Shown: positions 24,601-36,572, counted from the first letter of the stretch. The stretch is DNA of 60,000 nt from Polytrichum commune (GCA_950295325.1 OX485809.1:7628001-7688000); one strand, 5' to 3'. Made by a program: numbers and translations. The notes: a model not told the origin generated them from the letters alone.

Positions 24601-25340
24601 GTATGTGGCATCATTACACACTCCAAGCGGAGAAGCGAATGGAATTCGTCTTTTGCCCATATGACATCGAGCGTTGTATAAAGGGCCCTCGTCGGAAATG
24701 GGTCATACCGTTCTCTGCTGATGATCAGAAACCTCCTATTCCCCCAATATGGCCCGTCAAGATTGGGACCAACCTCACCCGTTCGGAGATCTTCGCGCTT
24801 GAAAACGCAGGTTTTCAACTCCCACCAAAGGAACGCATCACACCAACTCGACTCTTCACCAATTCCGCTCCCCCACTGGATATGTCTGGAATCCGTATTC
24901 CAGACAACCTAGACTTCATCCCTCCGACAAGATTGTCCAAGGTTGTTTGACGATCCACCAGCGCACCTTCGGCAAAGCAGAGGCAGATGGTTGCCTCTGC
25001 TGAAGCTATGCATGGTACTGTTCTGAAGTTAACAATGATCCCTCAACCGGGATTTGGTTGCATTATCACTCTGCAGTCCAAGGCAGAACCGCAACCCCCC
25101 ATCTACCAAGTGACAGTCAGTTTTCTTCCAGAGTGCAATTGCGCATTTTTCTTGGATATGATTTCCAAGTTCGGCCGCAAACGAAATCCTTATCTGAATT
25201 GTAAGCATCTCTATTACATCTTCATCAAGGTTTCTAATTTGGATCCTGAAGTGAATTTGTTCATTCACACCCCGACCTTTAGCTTCAATGAAGTTAAACT
25301 CATCCTCGAAGGGGGTCTTTTGACACATTCTACTTCCTAG
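21648..25340 (+). pseudogene. Mutator-like (MULE) transposase with zinc finger, DDE core and SWIM finger
   Basis: Frame 1 runs 21648-22220. It shifts in a run of six C near 22126-22131 into the frame of 22268-23863 (upstream of that ATG the frame already reads KPPISILQCLRSLASM). In the 22268 frame, Cys-rich residues 90-176 (HLECQNPLCDYL, CRIC, then RACIHLGNHHHPVKVG) form a GCM/FLYWCH-like DNA-binding finger. The DDE part has VYDGTY (Asp 346), FMADSAQANWNAV (Asp 395) and CYFHWKQSLEKH, the MULE CxxH segment. A GT-AG intron at 23795-23883 joins MEL to EKVLTPDQL in frame. That frame stops at 24462; a shift near there continues the protein in another frame to about 24950. At 24987-25340 CNCAFFLDM...CKHLYYIF gives CxC...CxH, a SWIM finger. 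No terminal inverted repeats were found. It may be an element remnant or a captured gene. Confidence 0.85.
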
Positions 25341-25511
25341 AATTCATCTCAGCCTACCAATACATTGGGTCCTACTAGACGTGCCAATTGTGAACATCAT
25401 GTGAACTCATAATTGTTTGCTATAATAAATAAAATTCCATGCATTGTTTTTATTCCCTTCAAGATCTTTTATTACAATACGGAATTGTATCAAGCATGCC
25501 TACTATGTCTA

Positions 25512-26054
25512 TCAACTATACTTCCGTGTTTCCATCCTCCTACATGCTTCGGACTTCTTTTCATCGTCCCTTCTTGATGGAGGTGGACCCGGTTGAAGCA
25601 AATCAACGTACGAAACCGTTTTATCCCTCATTCGATCCTTCAATGGACGACGATGCGGTGATAATCCTCTCATTCTATCGCGAAACGACAAAGACCTCGA
25701 AGATTCGCCTACCATCTTGACTTCCTGCTCCGTGTCGATTGCCTTGTCTTCATTCAAATTAGCCGCATCATTTACCTCACTATTCATGCACCTTGTTTCC
25801 TCCTTCTCCTGCACATCACCTCGCATTTTATCTTTTTTTGCATATCGTTTCTGCTCCTCCTGCATCCTCCACCTCCATGCTTGTGTGGACTGCGAAAATG
25901 GAGTGAGCTCATAGTCATCACTATGTTGATTTCTAGCACCTATGTCATGTTTCGACGATGTATTAAAGGGAACATGGGGATCTCCTAGACTTCTAATCTC
26001 TTTCTCCCATCCTAGGCCAGCAAACATGTCTCTCTCCTCTCCCATTGTGTGCAT
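25512..26054 (-). CDS. Unrecognised 180-codon ORF
   Basis: Open frame convergent to the MULE pseudogene. The predicted protein is charged (WRWRMQEEQKRYAKKDKMRG, SFRDRMRGLSPHRRPLKDRMRD) and near its end has VSYVDLLQPGPPPSRRDDEK. No domain, signal peptide or membrane segment is seen. It could be an accessory ORF of the neighbouring element, an exon of an unknown gene, or chance. Confidence 0.3.
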   Translation of the reverse strand: MHTMGEERDMFAGLGWEKEIRSLGDPHVPFNTSSKHDIGARNQHSDDYELTPFSQSTQAWRWRMQEEQKRYAKKDKMRGDVQEKEETRCMNSEVNDAANLNEDKAIDTEQEVKMVGESSRSLSFRDRMRGLSPHRRPLKDRMRDKTVSYVDLLQPGPPPSRRDDEKKSEACRRMETRKYS

Positions 26055-26742
26055 ATGTCTCTACATCCGTATTGGATGCAAGTATAACTTATGTCCTCAT
26101 TTATATACAGCTGAAGATAATATCACAAACAATAATTGTTGGAGTCCAAGTTCTAGAGTTGACTCACACATAGGACAAAGACAAAATTTATAGAATAAAA
26201 ACGAAGCAAGTTGATCGTCCTTTGTATTTTGATTGACTCATTCTTCAATTATACCAACCTCCATATAATTATTCTCATTCGTTCTTTCTTGGTTCATCAT
26301 TGGTTTTATCATATATTTTTTTGTTTTATCTTAATTTTATCTCTTCCTGATTTCCAAATGTAATGAGACCCTTTCAAATTTTGGGCCTTTTGTTTTATTT
26401 TTTGACCTAAATATTCCACGGAAATAGGTCATGATTATATTCTATTTTTAAGAGAATCTGGAATATACTGAGAATATTCGGCCTTTTAAAAAATACTTCT
26501 AAATTTGGTATGAGAAGTTTACTAAATTTAATTCCTTTCCGCTCTCCGCTCTCCGCTCTATGCTCACATAGCTGTGTCGTCCAACTAGCAGGTCGTTTGA
26601 AAACCTTAGGGTTTTGCGTCAGATTGGACATCATGATGTCTGGCCAGACATCTAGACAAACAAATTAAGTGCCGCCCTGGACATATTAATGTCCACGGAA
26701 ACGAGCGAATCTCTTGCCCGCACAGCGGTATCCATTACGACC
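26055..26742. other. AT-rich spacer, no gene seen
   Basis: Nothing recognisable. Base composition changes from AT-rich (26200-26500) to mixed near 26540, where short repeats ccgctctccgctctccgctc occur. Confidence 0.5.
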
Positions 26743-26806
26743 CTATGCGGCAACATTCACAGACGCAAGGAAGTGCGAAAACAAGGGCGAAATAGTGACT
26801 AACCTC

Positions 26807-27090
26807 CACGATTGCTGCCGATCACTCATGCCACGACTGTGTTCGGACTCCTCTTCCGCCTCCTCCGATGTAGACACCTCAATTACTCTCCCCCACTTCA
26901 CAATAGGAGAGCCATGCCGTGACAGCTCCCGTGTTTTGGTGGTGTGCACTCGCCTGGCGTCCTCCCTGGCCTTCGACCTCCTCTCGCCAGCTGCTCGCCT
27001 GTGTTGCCTCAGTGCTGCCATATCCTCGGGGGGTGGCACATCAGCTGGAGAGGTCGCCTTGCGCTTGCGCTTGTCCAATGGCCGCACCAT
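26807..27090 (-). CDS. Possible first exon of an unknown basic protein
   Basis: From an ATG at about 27090 the minus strand reads MVRPLDKRKRKATSPADV, then an Arg/Ala-rich helix (ALRQHRRAAGERRSKARED) and an acidic run (TSEEAEEESEHS). The frame meets a donor-like gttagt after CGTGGAG near 26807. Basic then acidic blocks suggest a nuclear protein. No downstream exon was found, so this is a tentative exon only. Confidence 0.3.
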
Positions 27091-27150
27091 TTTCAATCGC
27101 CAGGACCAGCACCGAAACGGAGAGCAGCACCAAAACACAGAGCAACACAA

Positions 27151-27611
27151 AAACGTCCTATAAACGTAGATGCTCTATCCTAAGCCCGTGAACGTACCCT
27201 ATAGGCGTAAGGGACACTGCCTAAACTCGTGACCGCGGCCTATGGCCGGGAGTCCCACAGCCGGGTGCGGCCCCGTGTCCGACCACCGAGGAGGCGCGAT
27301 TTCTCGAGGAGTAGCCACCCTCGGTCTTCGCGACCAGATTTCAACGCCGCCCTCAAATCAACAGAGAAAATGCCCTAGAATTTGAAATGAACATTGCGTC
27401 ATGTAAGACTCAACTGATTTGCAGGTGGGTTGTGATCATCGTGTCTTTCAGCCTCCCTTGTTGTGTAGTTCTCACTCCTGAAGAATTGGAGCAAGCGTGA
27501 GCTCAGGCGACAATGTGTGCGTTCATTTGGAGCCACAAATGTGTTTGGTCTCGTGGATGACGTCGTGGCATTCTCCTCTCCGCATCGCGACACCAGATTT
27601 GAAAGCACTGC
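27151..27611. other. Spacer before the MITE, no gene seen
   Basis: GC-rich, with two similar pieces, gcgaccagatttcaacgccg near 27330 and gcgacaccagatttgaaagc near 27588. No open reading of interest. Confidence 0.45.
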
Positions 27612-27619
27612 AGCTGCCT

Positions 27620-28116
27620 CACGGGTAGATCACTCTAAGGCATTTTTGTGCACCACGTGCGGCTAGGGGTTTTTTGTTTTGGGGCTATTTACCTTCAAGG
27701 GTTAAATTAAAGCCTCCCTATAATTACTTAGATTTCAAAAATGGCCCATTTGTTTGCACCCTTCCATTACTTATATTGTCCCAACCACTGTAATTTTTTG
27801 TACTCTATATTCATTTTAAGTAATTTTGGACAGACGGAAATCACAATTATCATCCATCCCCGTGAGTCCTAAACCCATTTACATACCATACTAAACATAC
27901 CTTCTAGGATCTTTATCTTCAGCCCCTATATTAATTTTACAAAAAAATAATGGCCCACGTTTTATGTCCATCTAACTTACTTATAATGGGATTGTCTACA
28001 TTTAATGGCCCCTTCATTATTTGGAATTCCTTTATAATTTTTATTTCAAATGATTTTAATCCTCTTTATATTATGCCGCACGTCGTTTTTAAAATTCACT
28101 AAGTGATCTACCCGTG
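27620..28116. mobile_element. hAT-like MITE, 497 bp
   Basis: The ends are perfect 15 bp inverted repeats, CACGGGTAGATCACT at 27620-27634 and its complement at 28102-28116. They are flanked by an 8 bp direct repeat agctgcct at 27612-27619 and 28117-28124. An 8 bp target duplication with short CA-starting ends is the hAT signature. The interior is AT-rich and non-coding, so it depends on a transposase made elsewhere. The flanking sequence closes into one continuous stretch if the element is removed. Confidence 0.88.
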
Positions 28117-28124
28117 AGCTGCCT

Positions 28125-28805
28125 CGGAGTCATCCGCATCCACTCTGCACGGTTGTGGGAGGATGTTGGCCAAATGGACAACCCTAGCACGCTTTCGTGC
28201 TGCACGCGACATTGCTCTCGACGTAAGTGATGCGCCTCAAATGTGCCGAAGAATGTTCAACGCAGCTCTTAGGGTTTCGAGTATGTCTTCGACCTTTTCG
28301 GTCATTTTTGGGGCTTGCACTGTGCAGGTTACCCTGTGGGACATGTGGGAAATGGTCATTTACATGCCATTTTTACTTTGGGGGTAGAATCCAGTGTCTT
28401 CTCGGATGTCCTGATGGACACCCAATGTGACATGTGCGTAATTTTGACTGTGCTTGTTGCTCTGAGTGTTCTGTTGTTCTCATGTATGGAAGTGGTGCGT
28501 GGATGCAGATACACGCACCCAATTCATGCAAAGTGAATCTCAAAAAATGATGTTGTCTAGTGACTTCAGACTCTCCACACGTACAGTATTCAATTGTACA
28601 TGCCATTCTGCAGCACTCGATACATGCCAATACATGTGTTTTGATGGAGTACAATGCCATGTAGTGAGGGTCCCTTCATTTTGGTGTCCTGGAAGATGTC
28701 AACCTTGTCATGAACACATCAACAATAATACCCAAGTGGACATTCGCGTTGACATGCACACCCTGAGCGGATGACCCCCCAGACGAAGACCGTGACACGA
28801 ACTTC
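28125..28805 (+). other. 5' region of the CACTA pseudogene, function unclear
   Basis: Short open pieces in several frames and a Cys/His-containing stretch, but no recognised domain. It is probably the decayed 5' part of the CACTA element. No CACTA terminus was found here. Confidence 0.35.
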
Positions 28806-29901
28806 GTGGTAAGTGACGTCTACGTGTATGAGAAGCTGTTCGCACGAGGCCTTGCAACCAATGAGTGCAAGTTCGGTTGTCACAACATGGGCTCCGCTGT
28901 GTGTCGTGGTGCGACCATTCGCTTGACGGAAGATGGATGCACACTTCGCCACGTCCATGTTGGGGACATGATACTTCACACGGAGCTCCGCGTGGCTACA
29001 GAGAACAATGTACACACATTTAGGTGCCCATGCAAAGACTGCAAGGGTGGACGTAGGAAAACCATCCAAGTTATACGACAACACCACGTTGCGGTAGGGC
29101 GTGATCCATTCCTACATAAGTCTTTACTAGGCGGTGACCCCCCAGAAGGCTACCCAGCGGCTGGAATGTGGGTAGAGGATGTCTGCTGTGACAACGACGT
29201 TGTAGAAGACATCCCTTCGGACACAGTACATCAACATGTGGACACCGACGACGGTGGACAACACCCCCCCTGTTGGATGAATTCCACGAAGTTGAACGGC
29301 AGGTGCTGGAGGCACTTGGCAGAGGGGATGCACTGCACGAAGAGGCCGAAGCTGAAGATCAATTGCATGCAGAGAATAAAGAAGACCTTGACATTGAAGA
29401 TGAATTGGATGGTTTGTACACTGAAGCCACCACTCCAGTGTACCCGGGTTCAAAAATGAGCGTTGTGTCAGCTACGATCATCATAATGAACATGTGCTCG
29501 GTGTTTCGTGTGAGTAACACATTTACCGATGAGTTGTTCCGTTTCTTGTCCGCTGACTTGTGCCAATGCCCAACAAGTTGCCAAAAACTCATTATGCGGC
29601 TCGGAAGAGCATCCGTCGACTTGGTTTGACGTACAACAACATCCATGCCTGCCCCAATGGATGTATTCTATATGACGAAGAATATGCAACACATGATACA
29701 TGTCCCAAGTGCACGCATCGACGTTGGCTAGATGGCAGCAACAACATTCCAGCGAGAGTAATCCGACACTTTCCTCTGATTCCTAGGCTGAAACGGATGT
29801 GGCGCTCGTCTGAGATAGCGCGTCTATTGACAGGCCACACCAAACACGTCAGCAGTGATGGCATCATGCGTTCAGTAGTTGACAGCCCTGCATGGAAGCA
29901 A
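28806..29901 (+). pseudogene. CACTA (En/Spm) TNP2-type transposase, 5' part
   Basis: The frame from 28806 contains FRCPCKDCKGGRRKT and HKSLLGGDPPEGYP, matching the transposase-associated domain before TNP2. A shift at a run of seven C near 29264-29271 leads to EFHEVERQVLEAL and VYPGSKMSVVSATIIIM. A second shift near 29560 leads to LPKTHYAARKSIRRLGLTY, IHACPNGCILYDEEY, DTCPKCTHRRW and IPARVIRHFPLIPRLKRMW, all core TNP2 signatures. The frame is cut at SPAWK by the giant LTR element at 29902. The protein resumes after 57517 with INNDVASGNFG. When intact it would be the CACTA transposase; it is dead here. Confidence 0.9.
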
Positions 29902-32345
29902 TGTCGAGGTCACCTTCAAACCCTCAGCAAACTTAGACGGTGTAACCCGCTGCTGACCGGTTTACATGGAAGTTACTCCCACCAAAATTAGACCTTCATT
30001 AGGTTTTCCATTTCTGGTGAAGGTGTTTGCACTCATATAATCTTAATTTTGTGATACATAATCTTAATGCTCTTTTGAATCCTCAAGGACAAATTGACCT
30101 AAGTTTTCAAGTTTATGTTCCCCGAAATCTAATGTCAAGGTTAGGTGTTCCTAAACCTTTATTAGATTTTGCATCTTATATGGATTCAGTAACATAATCC
30201 TTTTTCTAATCAAAACCCTTTTATAAATCTCTAAGGATAAAGTGTCCAAGTCTTTAAGTTTATGTTCCCCGAAACCCTAATGTCAAGGTTAAGTGTTTTA
30301 GGGAGAACATCGTTCATACATACAATATCTTTCATGGTTTGAATGATCGTAAAAGATTCTTAATCCCTTTAAGAATATGTACTTATGATAAGGTTACAAT
30401 TCCTTGAAAGTCAAAACATACTCCCTCACTAAAGTATATTCATAAGATTTCCTTCCTATACTCAATTCCTAGAGTCGCATTTATATGCATGAAATCTTTC
30501 ATTCCAAATGCTTGCCCTATGGTTACTCAAGTTCTTTCCTTTGTGATCCTAAATCATCATTTTAGAGTTTCTTTGGAGATCTTTAGGGATTCCTACGTAA
30601 TCATTCCAAGTCCATTTGAATGACAAGATGTGTTTAGAGATGACATCTTGGATTGTAGTTGATGTGGCCTAATCGACGGCCATCTCCTTTCGGTCCTCCT
30701 CTTGATGGTGAAACCGATATCTCCACCGAGTAAAGTACCTTGTACTTTTTAACTCATGATTCTCCGATTTCCAAACTAACTTTAGATGAAATTGCTCCGA
30801 TTCCGAAACCGTATCCTCCAAGTTCAAATTGTAATTTCTCAAAGAGGTCCTTCTCTTTTTGCTATTTTTACCCGCCTTCGGTTTTCAAACTTCTCCAAAC
30901 GAAACTAGGCTTGGGTGTTGTTTTACGGCCGTACACCTTCAAATTCTCCTATTTGCACATTCTCCAAGTTTTCGAGGACTTCCCGAATCCTTCCAAGTCT
31001 TCGAGTGCAAGGATTGAATCTCGAATGCCGAGGATCTTTCGATCCTTAATATTTTCTAAACTCGCGGCCTCCAGTCTCAAGGGCCTCCAGTCACTCATGG
31101 GCCTCCAATCTCAAGGGCCTCCAGTCACTCATGGGCCTCCAGTCTCAAGGGCCTCCAGTCACTCATGGGCCTCCAGTCTCAAGGCCTCCAGTATCCAAGG
31201 CCTCCAGTCTTCTTCAAGTCCGAGGATAATATTTTAATCCTTTTAAGTTCGAACGCCTCCGAGGATATATTTCAATCCTTTAAGTTCGAACGCCTCCGAG
31301 GATATATTTCAATCCTTTAAGTTCGAACGCCTCCGAGGATATATTTCAATCCTTTAAGTCCGAGCGCCTCCGAGGATAATATTTCAATCCTTTAAAAAAA
31401 CTCCGCGAGGATGTATTTCAATCCTTTAGGTCTTCGTAAGCCACCGGTCTTCTAGTCCGCCACCTCGAGTTGCTTGCGTTGAATGAGGTGAATTAGGTGC
31501 CATATGTGGCCCCTTTATATAGGCTTTGAGATCTAGGAAAATGGGGATTAGGCGGTTAGGTCTTTTCTCAATGTAAAATGTTTGTATTTACTAATTTTAG
31601 CTACTGTATGTAATTACAGTCTAAATCCGACCCTGGAATATCTATTAATAGTACTGGCACGTGCTAAATTTAGATCAGTCAATAGGGTACATTCGGGCAT
31701 GTATTAGGCGTCTAGATGTGCCAAGAGTGCAACTCTTCTAATCTCATCCATACCTCCGTTCATTCCAAAGTTTACTCCCCATTCATTGACGGTAATGGAA
31801 TTAGGTAAGTTCATCCAGAAATAGTCCTCCTCCTTTGTCCTTTCATCCGCTCTTCTACGGGTTCATCCTCCTACTCCCTTACTATCTCTACTTACTAATC
31901 TACTAAGTGCCTCCTAACTCATTAGTATAAAAGTTCTCACTAATAGACCTATTCAAAATTGAGCCTCTAACCTACTAGTCTAAAAGTTCCTACTAATAGG
32001 TTTACTAAAATTTGGGCTCGGGCCCCTAGCCCTAATATTGCGGTGGGTCCTACAAAAGGGAGCGGCCCGACCCTCATTTCTCGCGGCCTTCTAACCACTT
32101 GGGCTCCTGGCTCCCCTTAGGCTCCCAGCCTCCTCAACTGGGCTCTCAGCTCCGCGCGCCACGTGTCCCGTTCCCCCCGAGGCCGGCTTCCTGTCCATTC
32201 TTCGGCGCGGCTCTCGGTCACTTGCTCGCGCTCCTCTCCAGCGGTCACTTGCTCTCGCTCCTCTCCAGCGCTGGTTCCATCCTTGCCTCCGTCCAATTCT
32301 CACTTCCATCTCCTGGTTTTGCAATGAGGGTTTGGAGGCTCCACA
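29902..32345 (-). repeat. 3' LTR of the giant element
   Basis: 2444 bp. It differs from the other LTR at 32137 (a, versus g at 57309) and 32206 (c, versus t at 57378) by eye. It holds two internal minisatellites (31070-31210 and 31230-31430). On the minus strand there is a good TATA box, tatataaa (31514-31521). Frames inside it, such as 30740-31237, come from the minisatellites. Confidence 0.95.
31070..31432. repeat. Two minisatellites within the LTR
   Basis: The first has units of about 36 bp containing gggcctccagtcactcat and ctccagtctcaa (31070-31210). The second has ~37 bp units with cgaacgcctccgaggatata and tttcaatcctttaag (31230-31432). The same pair occurs in the right LTR at 56242-56604. 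They lie on the transcribed side of the TATA box position, in the U3/R part for a minus-strand element. Confidence 0.9.
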
Positions 32346-32364
32346 TTTATCCTCCCCCTCCCAG
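32346..32364 (-). other. Polypurine tract of the giant element
   Basis: On the minus strand ctgggagggggaggataaa lies directly before the 3' LTR start TGTGGAGCC. This is the expected plus-strand primer position. Confidence 0.85.
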
Positions 32365-32377
32365 AAAGAGCATGTCC

Positions 32378-33264
32378 CTATGCTCGTGCTTGAGAGTGGT
32401 GATCCGGTTGCAGGATTGTCCGGGAGCTCGGGGTACCGAACCGCCGGGTGGAGATGGTTGCTTCTTTTTCCTTGATTACCCTCATCACATATTCCTTAAC
32501 CTGTTGAATCGTGTATGGACCTGGTAACCTATGTGGATGCCGTTCCTGCAACCATGTGTAGTGTTGTACAGCCTCATGACAAATGGTTGTGTCTTCTGTG
32601 GTGAGATTTTTCAGGGTTTGGGTGAATGTGATGGGCTGGTTCTTTATGAGTTCCCTGATCTGACGGAAAACAGTGTTTGGGTATGACTTAAGAGTGGGTA
32701 ACCTGTGTAGTGGAATGTGGCTGTAATAAGTTGAGTGGTGGTGACTGATGAAACTCAGTGTGCGAAGCACAAATCTGCCCACATAGAAAGGCGGTGATCC
32801 TGTCACCAACTCCATAATCCCTGTCTGCATTTTGATCTCTCCTGTCACCCACATAAATGCTATTGTGTCTCGGGCAGTAGCATCAGCCATGTCCCAGATT
32901 CGTTCGAACTGAGTTTTGGAGAGTGTGGTACCTGGTTTGAGAAGGGGTACCCTGCTGGTTAATAAATTCAACCCCTTTAAAGTATGGTAACACTGCATAA
33001 TGGTTGTGAAAGGGGGAACGTTGGCCGTCAGTTGTTGGTAGACAATAGTCTTTGGCAATGTGTTTGCCCTAGAAATGTCTGCTGGGTCAAGGGTCGCCTC
33101 CTTAATTTTGTGAGGGCTCTCCATTACCCTCTCTATGGTCACTTGGAGATCATCTCTCTCACGTCGGATGTACGTGAGTTCCTGTTCTAGCCCCTTGATA
33201 GTCCGCTCTTGGACTTCAGGGAGATTCAATGCTCCTTCCACCATTGAGTACAGTCCCGAAGTAT
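32378..33264 (-). pseudogene. ORF3 of the giant element, C-terminal part
   Basis: This stretch continues in frame across the 5 bp target duplication from the 40279-42031 part (codons for Ala-Gln-Ala then Asp-Thr-Ser-Gly-Leu). It begins with a helical region (EVQERTIKGLEQELTYIRRERDDLQ), then a folded-looking part (FERIWDMADATARDTIAFMW, YHTLKGLNLL) and a basic tail. It ends next to the polypurine tract. Function unknown. An extra ORF after integrase is where env-like genes lie in some plant elements, but I see no signal peptide or membrane anchor. Intact before the nested insertion; now separated from its start. Confidence 0.7.
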
Positions 33265-33269
33265 CAGCC

Positions 33270-34242
33270 TGTCGCAACCCTTGCTAGGTCCCTTAATAAT
33301 CTTGCCAATTTTCAATTCTAGCAAAGGTTACGAGTCGCTAACCCTTCGCATTCCGCCATGCTAATGGATAGCTCCTCTTACCCCGGACCAATAGTTCATA
33401 GGAGGGAACCAACCCTCCTACTTTGCTTTCGGGACTCACCCCTTAATCGGTAACCCATTTCCCCAATGTGGACTTCCATTCATGGAAGTCCAATCCTATG
33501 TTGATCATCGCATTGCCGGAGCAACACTACAACAACCCGAACCATACTAGGCAACTATGGCCTCACAATAGGCCAAAGCCCATGGAGGCCTTGCCGTTCG
33601 GCCTCGGGTGGGTGAGGCCACACCACCTCACCCATATAAGCCTCTAGGACTCTACGCGGGGCCCCTACCCCACCGTCAACCAACCTCTTGTCTCTCTACC
33701 AAGAGTTGGGGCCAAGTGGACATTTTCCCTTAGCCGCTGGGCCTAGAAGCCCCCAGCAGCTTCAGACCATCATAACTTCCTTGTGTGATGTTGAATGCTA
33801 ACACTTGACCACTCCATCTTCATCTACGCTTCACGTAGATGCCTATGGACTCCTCACTTGCCCCATTCGGGCAAGTGGTGAGGAAGTTATGCCTGTTTGA
33901 ACCTTGGCAGTCCCGGGATGCACTCCCAGGCACTGCTGTACCAGGGCGCTGTCCCGGGACAGCACCCCACTCAAATGGCCATAACTCCTAGCTCACACCT
34001 CCGATTGAGGTGTTCTTGAGCATTCTAGAATCACCACGCCATGAGCTACGCATAGCTCATGGCCTTACCCTTGTGCCTCCTAGTCTCCGTGGGTGGGAGG
34101 CGTTCCCAACGCCCGGGGCCCTCACCCACACTAGGATCACTTGGGCCCTCTCACCAACGGCGCCACAAGTCCCGGGTGTCACTCCGGGGTCCCCCTTGTG
34201 CCCATGGTGTTTCGGGCACTCCTCATGGGGAGGTGCGCGACA
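33270..34242 (-). repeat. 3' LTR of copy 2
   Basis: 973 bp. In plus orientation it reads TGTCGCAACCC to GTGCGCGACA. I saw no difference from 39306-40278. Frames inside (34010-34348, 34059-34526) are not genes. Confidence 0.95.
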
Positions 34243-35040
34243 CTCACCCCCACCAAACGGAGTCGATGCCCTCATCGACTATACTCATAGTCGGCACACC
34301 AATTCTCAAGTTGCCATCCTCTATGGTGCAGCATTGTGTTTACCTTAGGGCGCGACCCCCACAATGCATCTTCAAATTTGGCATAGTCCCAAAGGTGTCG
34401 TTCCTAGGTGGTCCGTTAGCGACTTTGGATCTCTCATCCAAGGACCTAACCTATACTAGACCCACCTACTTTGGGACTCACTTGGGTTGCCCCTCCTTTG
34501 GGGCCTCCCCCGTTAGGCTCCACTAGCCTAACGTGACACATCTAGGCGAGACCTCAACGCTTCCACTAAGTTGTCTCGGTTGCAACTCCGAGATGGCTTT
34601 CCATTGTTAAGCCACGCCTCGATCGCACGGGGGTGATGCCAAGTCCCGCCCGACTCGGTTCCCACTTTGCTCTTTCGAGACATGGGTTCATGACTCCCAT
34701 GTGCCAACTCTCGTTAGCTCGCGGGTAGCACTTTTATGAGCACGCGCCATCACCTTGTCCCCGCCCGGACAAGCCCACAACTAAGAAGTTTCTTGGTTTT
34801 ATCCAAGGCCCCTCTAAGCCATGGCCCCCAATTACTCGGCTTACCCAACCTAGTTTGGCATATCTATTCCCCCTCTTCCATTAACCAAGCACAAGTACAA
34901 GACTAGGACCTCATCTCATACTTTTCTCTTTGCACCACTAAAGTTTGGACTTTATTCCCTCAAGCCAAAGAACAAGTTCATGTTGTGGAGTAATTAACCT
35001 CGAAGCTAAGTATGCTACTAGCGTCTCTCCCCCACTAAAA
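34243..35040 (-). other. Non-coding 3' internal region of copy 2
   Basis: Counterpart of 17638-18440 in copy 1. It starts with the purine tract (minus strand tttggtgggggtgag) next to the LTR. No gene seen. Confidence 0.7.
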
Positions 35041-36572
35041 GAGATTGATGTCCTCATCAATGCCTACGCTTCATTTTATTGGAATCCTTAGCCTTAGTTT
35101 CTCCAAAGTGCTTCACCAATTCATTGGTGTTCACCATGTCTCTTGCCGCCACCCAAGCGGTTTCTTTCTCATGGTATCCCCACCATTTCACCAAGTAGTC
35201 CTTTGTACATTTTCTTTCATTTTCACTTGGGCCTCCTACACTTGAGGATGCCCTCCTACCTCATGTTCCAAATGACATCCACAAGGTCGGGAGGTGGCCT
35301 AATCACTTGCTTGTGATCGGGCCACAAGGTGTCGTCCTAAAATGACTTTCGTAATGAGACATGAAATGTCGGATGCACTTTGATCTCGGGCGGTAATTCC
35401 AACTTATACATGTCCTTGAACACTTGTTCCACAATGGAAAACGAAGCTCCAATTTTGGACATGAACTTTTGGAGTAAGGCCTTTGGGCAAGGTGAAGTTG
35501 TCCACATTCAACAACACCTTATTGGCCCATCTCATACTCCACTTCGCGTCTTCCGGCATTGATTTGCACTCCGTAGCACCTTCGGGCTTTCTCCACCAAC
35601 AACTTGGTCATCTCCAAGACTTGTTTACGATCCTTGGCCAAGTCCTCACCATCTTGGTTGAACTCTAGTGTTGAATGTGCCCCCTCGAGAGCTAGGTTAA
35701 TAGGTTGGAGCGCATCCACTCCTTAAGCCACCACGAAAGACCACCCCTTGGTAGCCAAGTGCGTGGCTACATTGCAATTACACTCCTCTCGACCCACATA
35801 GTCCGCCCAATCTCCTTGGTCCGCCCCCACCAAGTTCCTCAAGTATTGCTTCAAGACTCCATTCACATGCTCCGCTTTCCCATTCATTTGGGAATGCAAG
35901 GCCGTGCTAAACCTTAGTTTCATTCCGACCTCCTTAGAGAAATGCATTGAAAATGCACTTGTGAACTTTGGATCTTGATCCCACACAATCACTCTTGGCA
36001 ACCCGTGGTGCCTCAACCATCCTTTGAGAAAAGGCTATGTGGTCTCCAACGCGGTGGCGGTTCCCACAATCGGCACCATGTGTGCCAACTTGGCAAACCG
36101 CTCTACCATCAACAAGATGGCATCATACCCATGTGACTCCGGCAAACTTGTGATCAAGCCCATGCACATACTATGCCATGGCGCCGACGGGATAGGCAAC
36201 GGTTGCAAGAAACCGCCTTGCTTTTGGTAAGAGCTCGGTTCACTTTGCACTTTAATTCAAGCCTTCACAAAGTGGGTTATATCTTCCTTTATGCACCGCC
36301 AATGGTACCTCCATGACACCATTCTATGGCGGTTTTTTTCTTTCTCCTCTAAGGCCGGCAATAGGACTATCAAATTCCTCCTTCAAAACCGATAGCCTCA
36401 ACTTGCCTCGTGGCACATACACCCAACTTTGCTTGCACTTGAACAATCCGTCCATGAACTTAGCCTCTTTGAGCACCTTGCTCTTGCGAAATTCACCTAA
36501 AAGTTTTTGTGCTTTTGGGGTAGTAAATTTACCCCTCCCGTATCTTGCATCACAAGTTTCCTTCGCCGGCAC
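35041..36572 (-). pseudogene. Integrase and chromodomain remnant of copy 2
   Basis: H2C2 part around 36324-36572 (VYVPRGKLRLSVLKEEFDSP). Core pieces follow: MCMGLITSLPESHGYDAILL (36035-36250), RHHGLPRVIVWDQDPKFTS and SQMNGKAEHVNGVLKQYLR (35723-36016), and a helical tail (35519-35719). In the first motif Asp reads Gly (MGLIT here, MDLIT in copy 1), a lost catalytic residue. The chromodomain trace lies around 35060-35270. Several stops and shifts. Confidence 0.85.

Noticed and set aside
30740-31237. 165-codon frame in the giant LTR, repeated at 55912-56409
   Set aside because: It is created by the minisatellites, is antisense to the element and has no domain.
32099-32527. 142-codon frame across the giant LTR edge
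   Set aside because: It crosses from LTR into the complement of ORF3 and its low-complexity composition follows the C/T-rich sequence.
34059-34526. 155-codon frame in the copy 2 LTR (also 18157-18624)
   Set aside because: It spans the LTR and adjacent non-coding sequence, antisense-like, with the same frame in both copies only because the sequence is shared.
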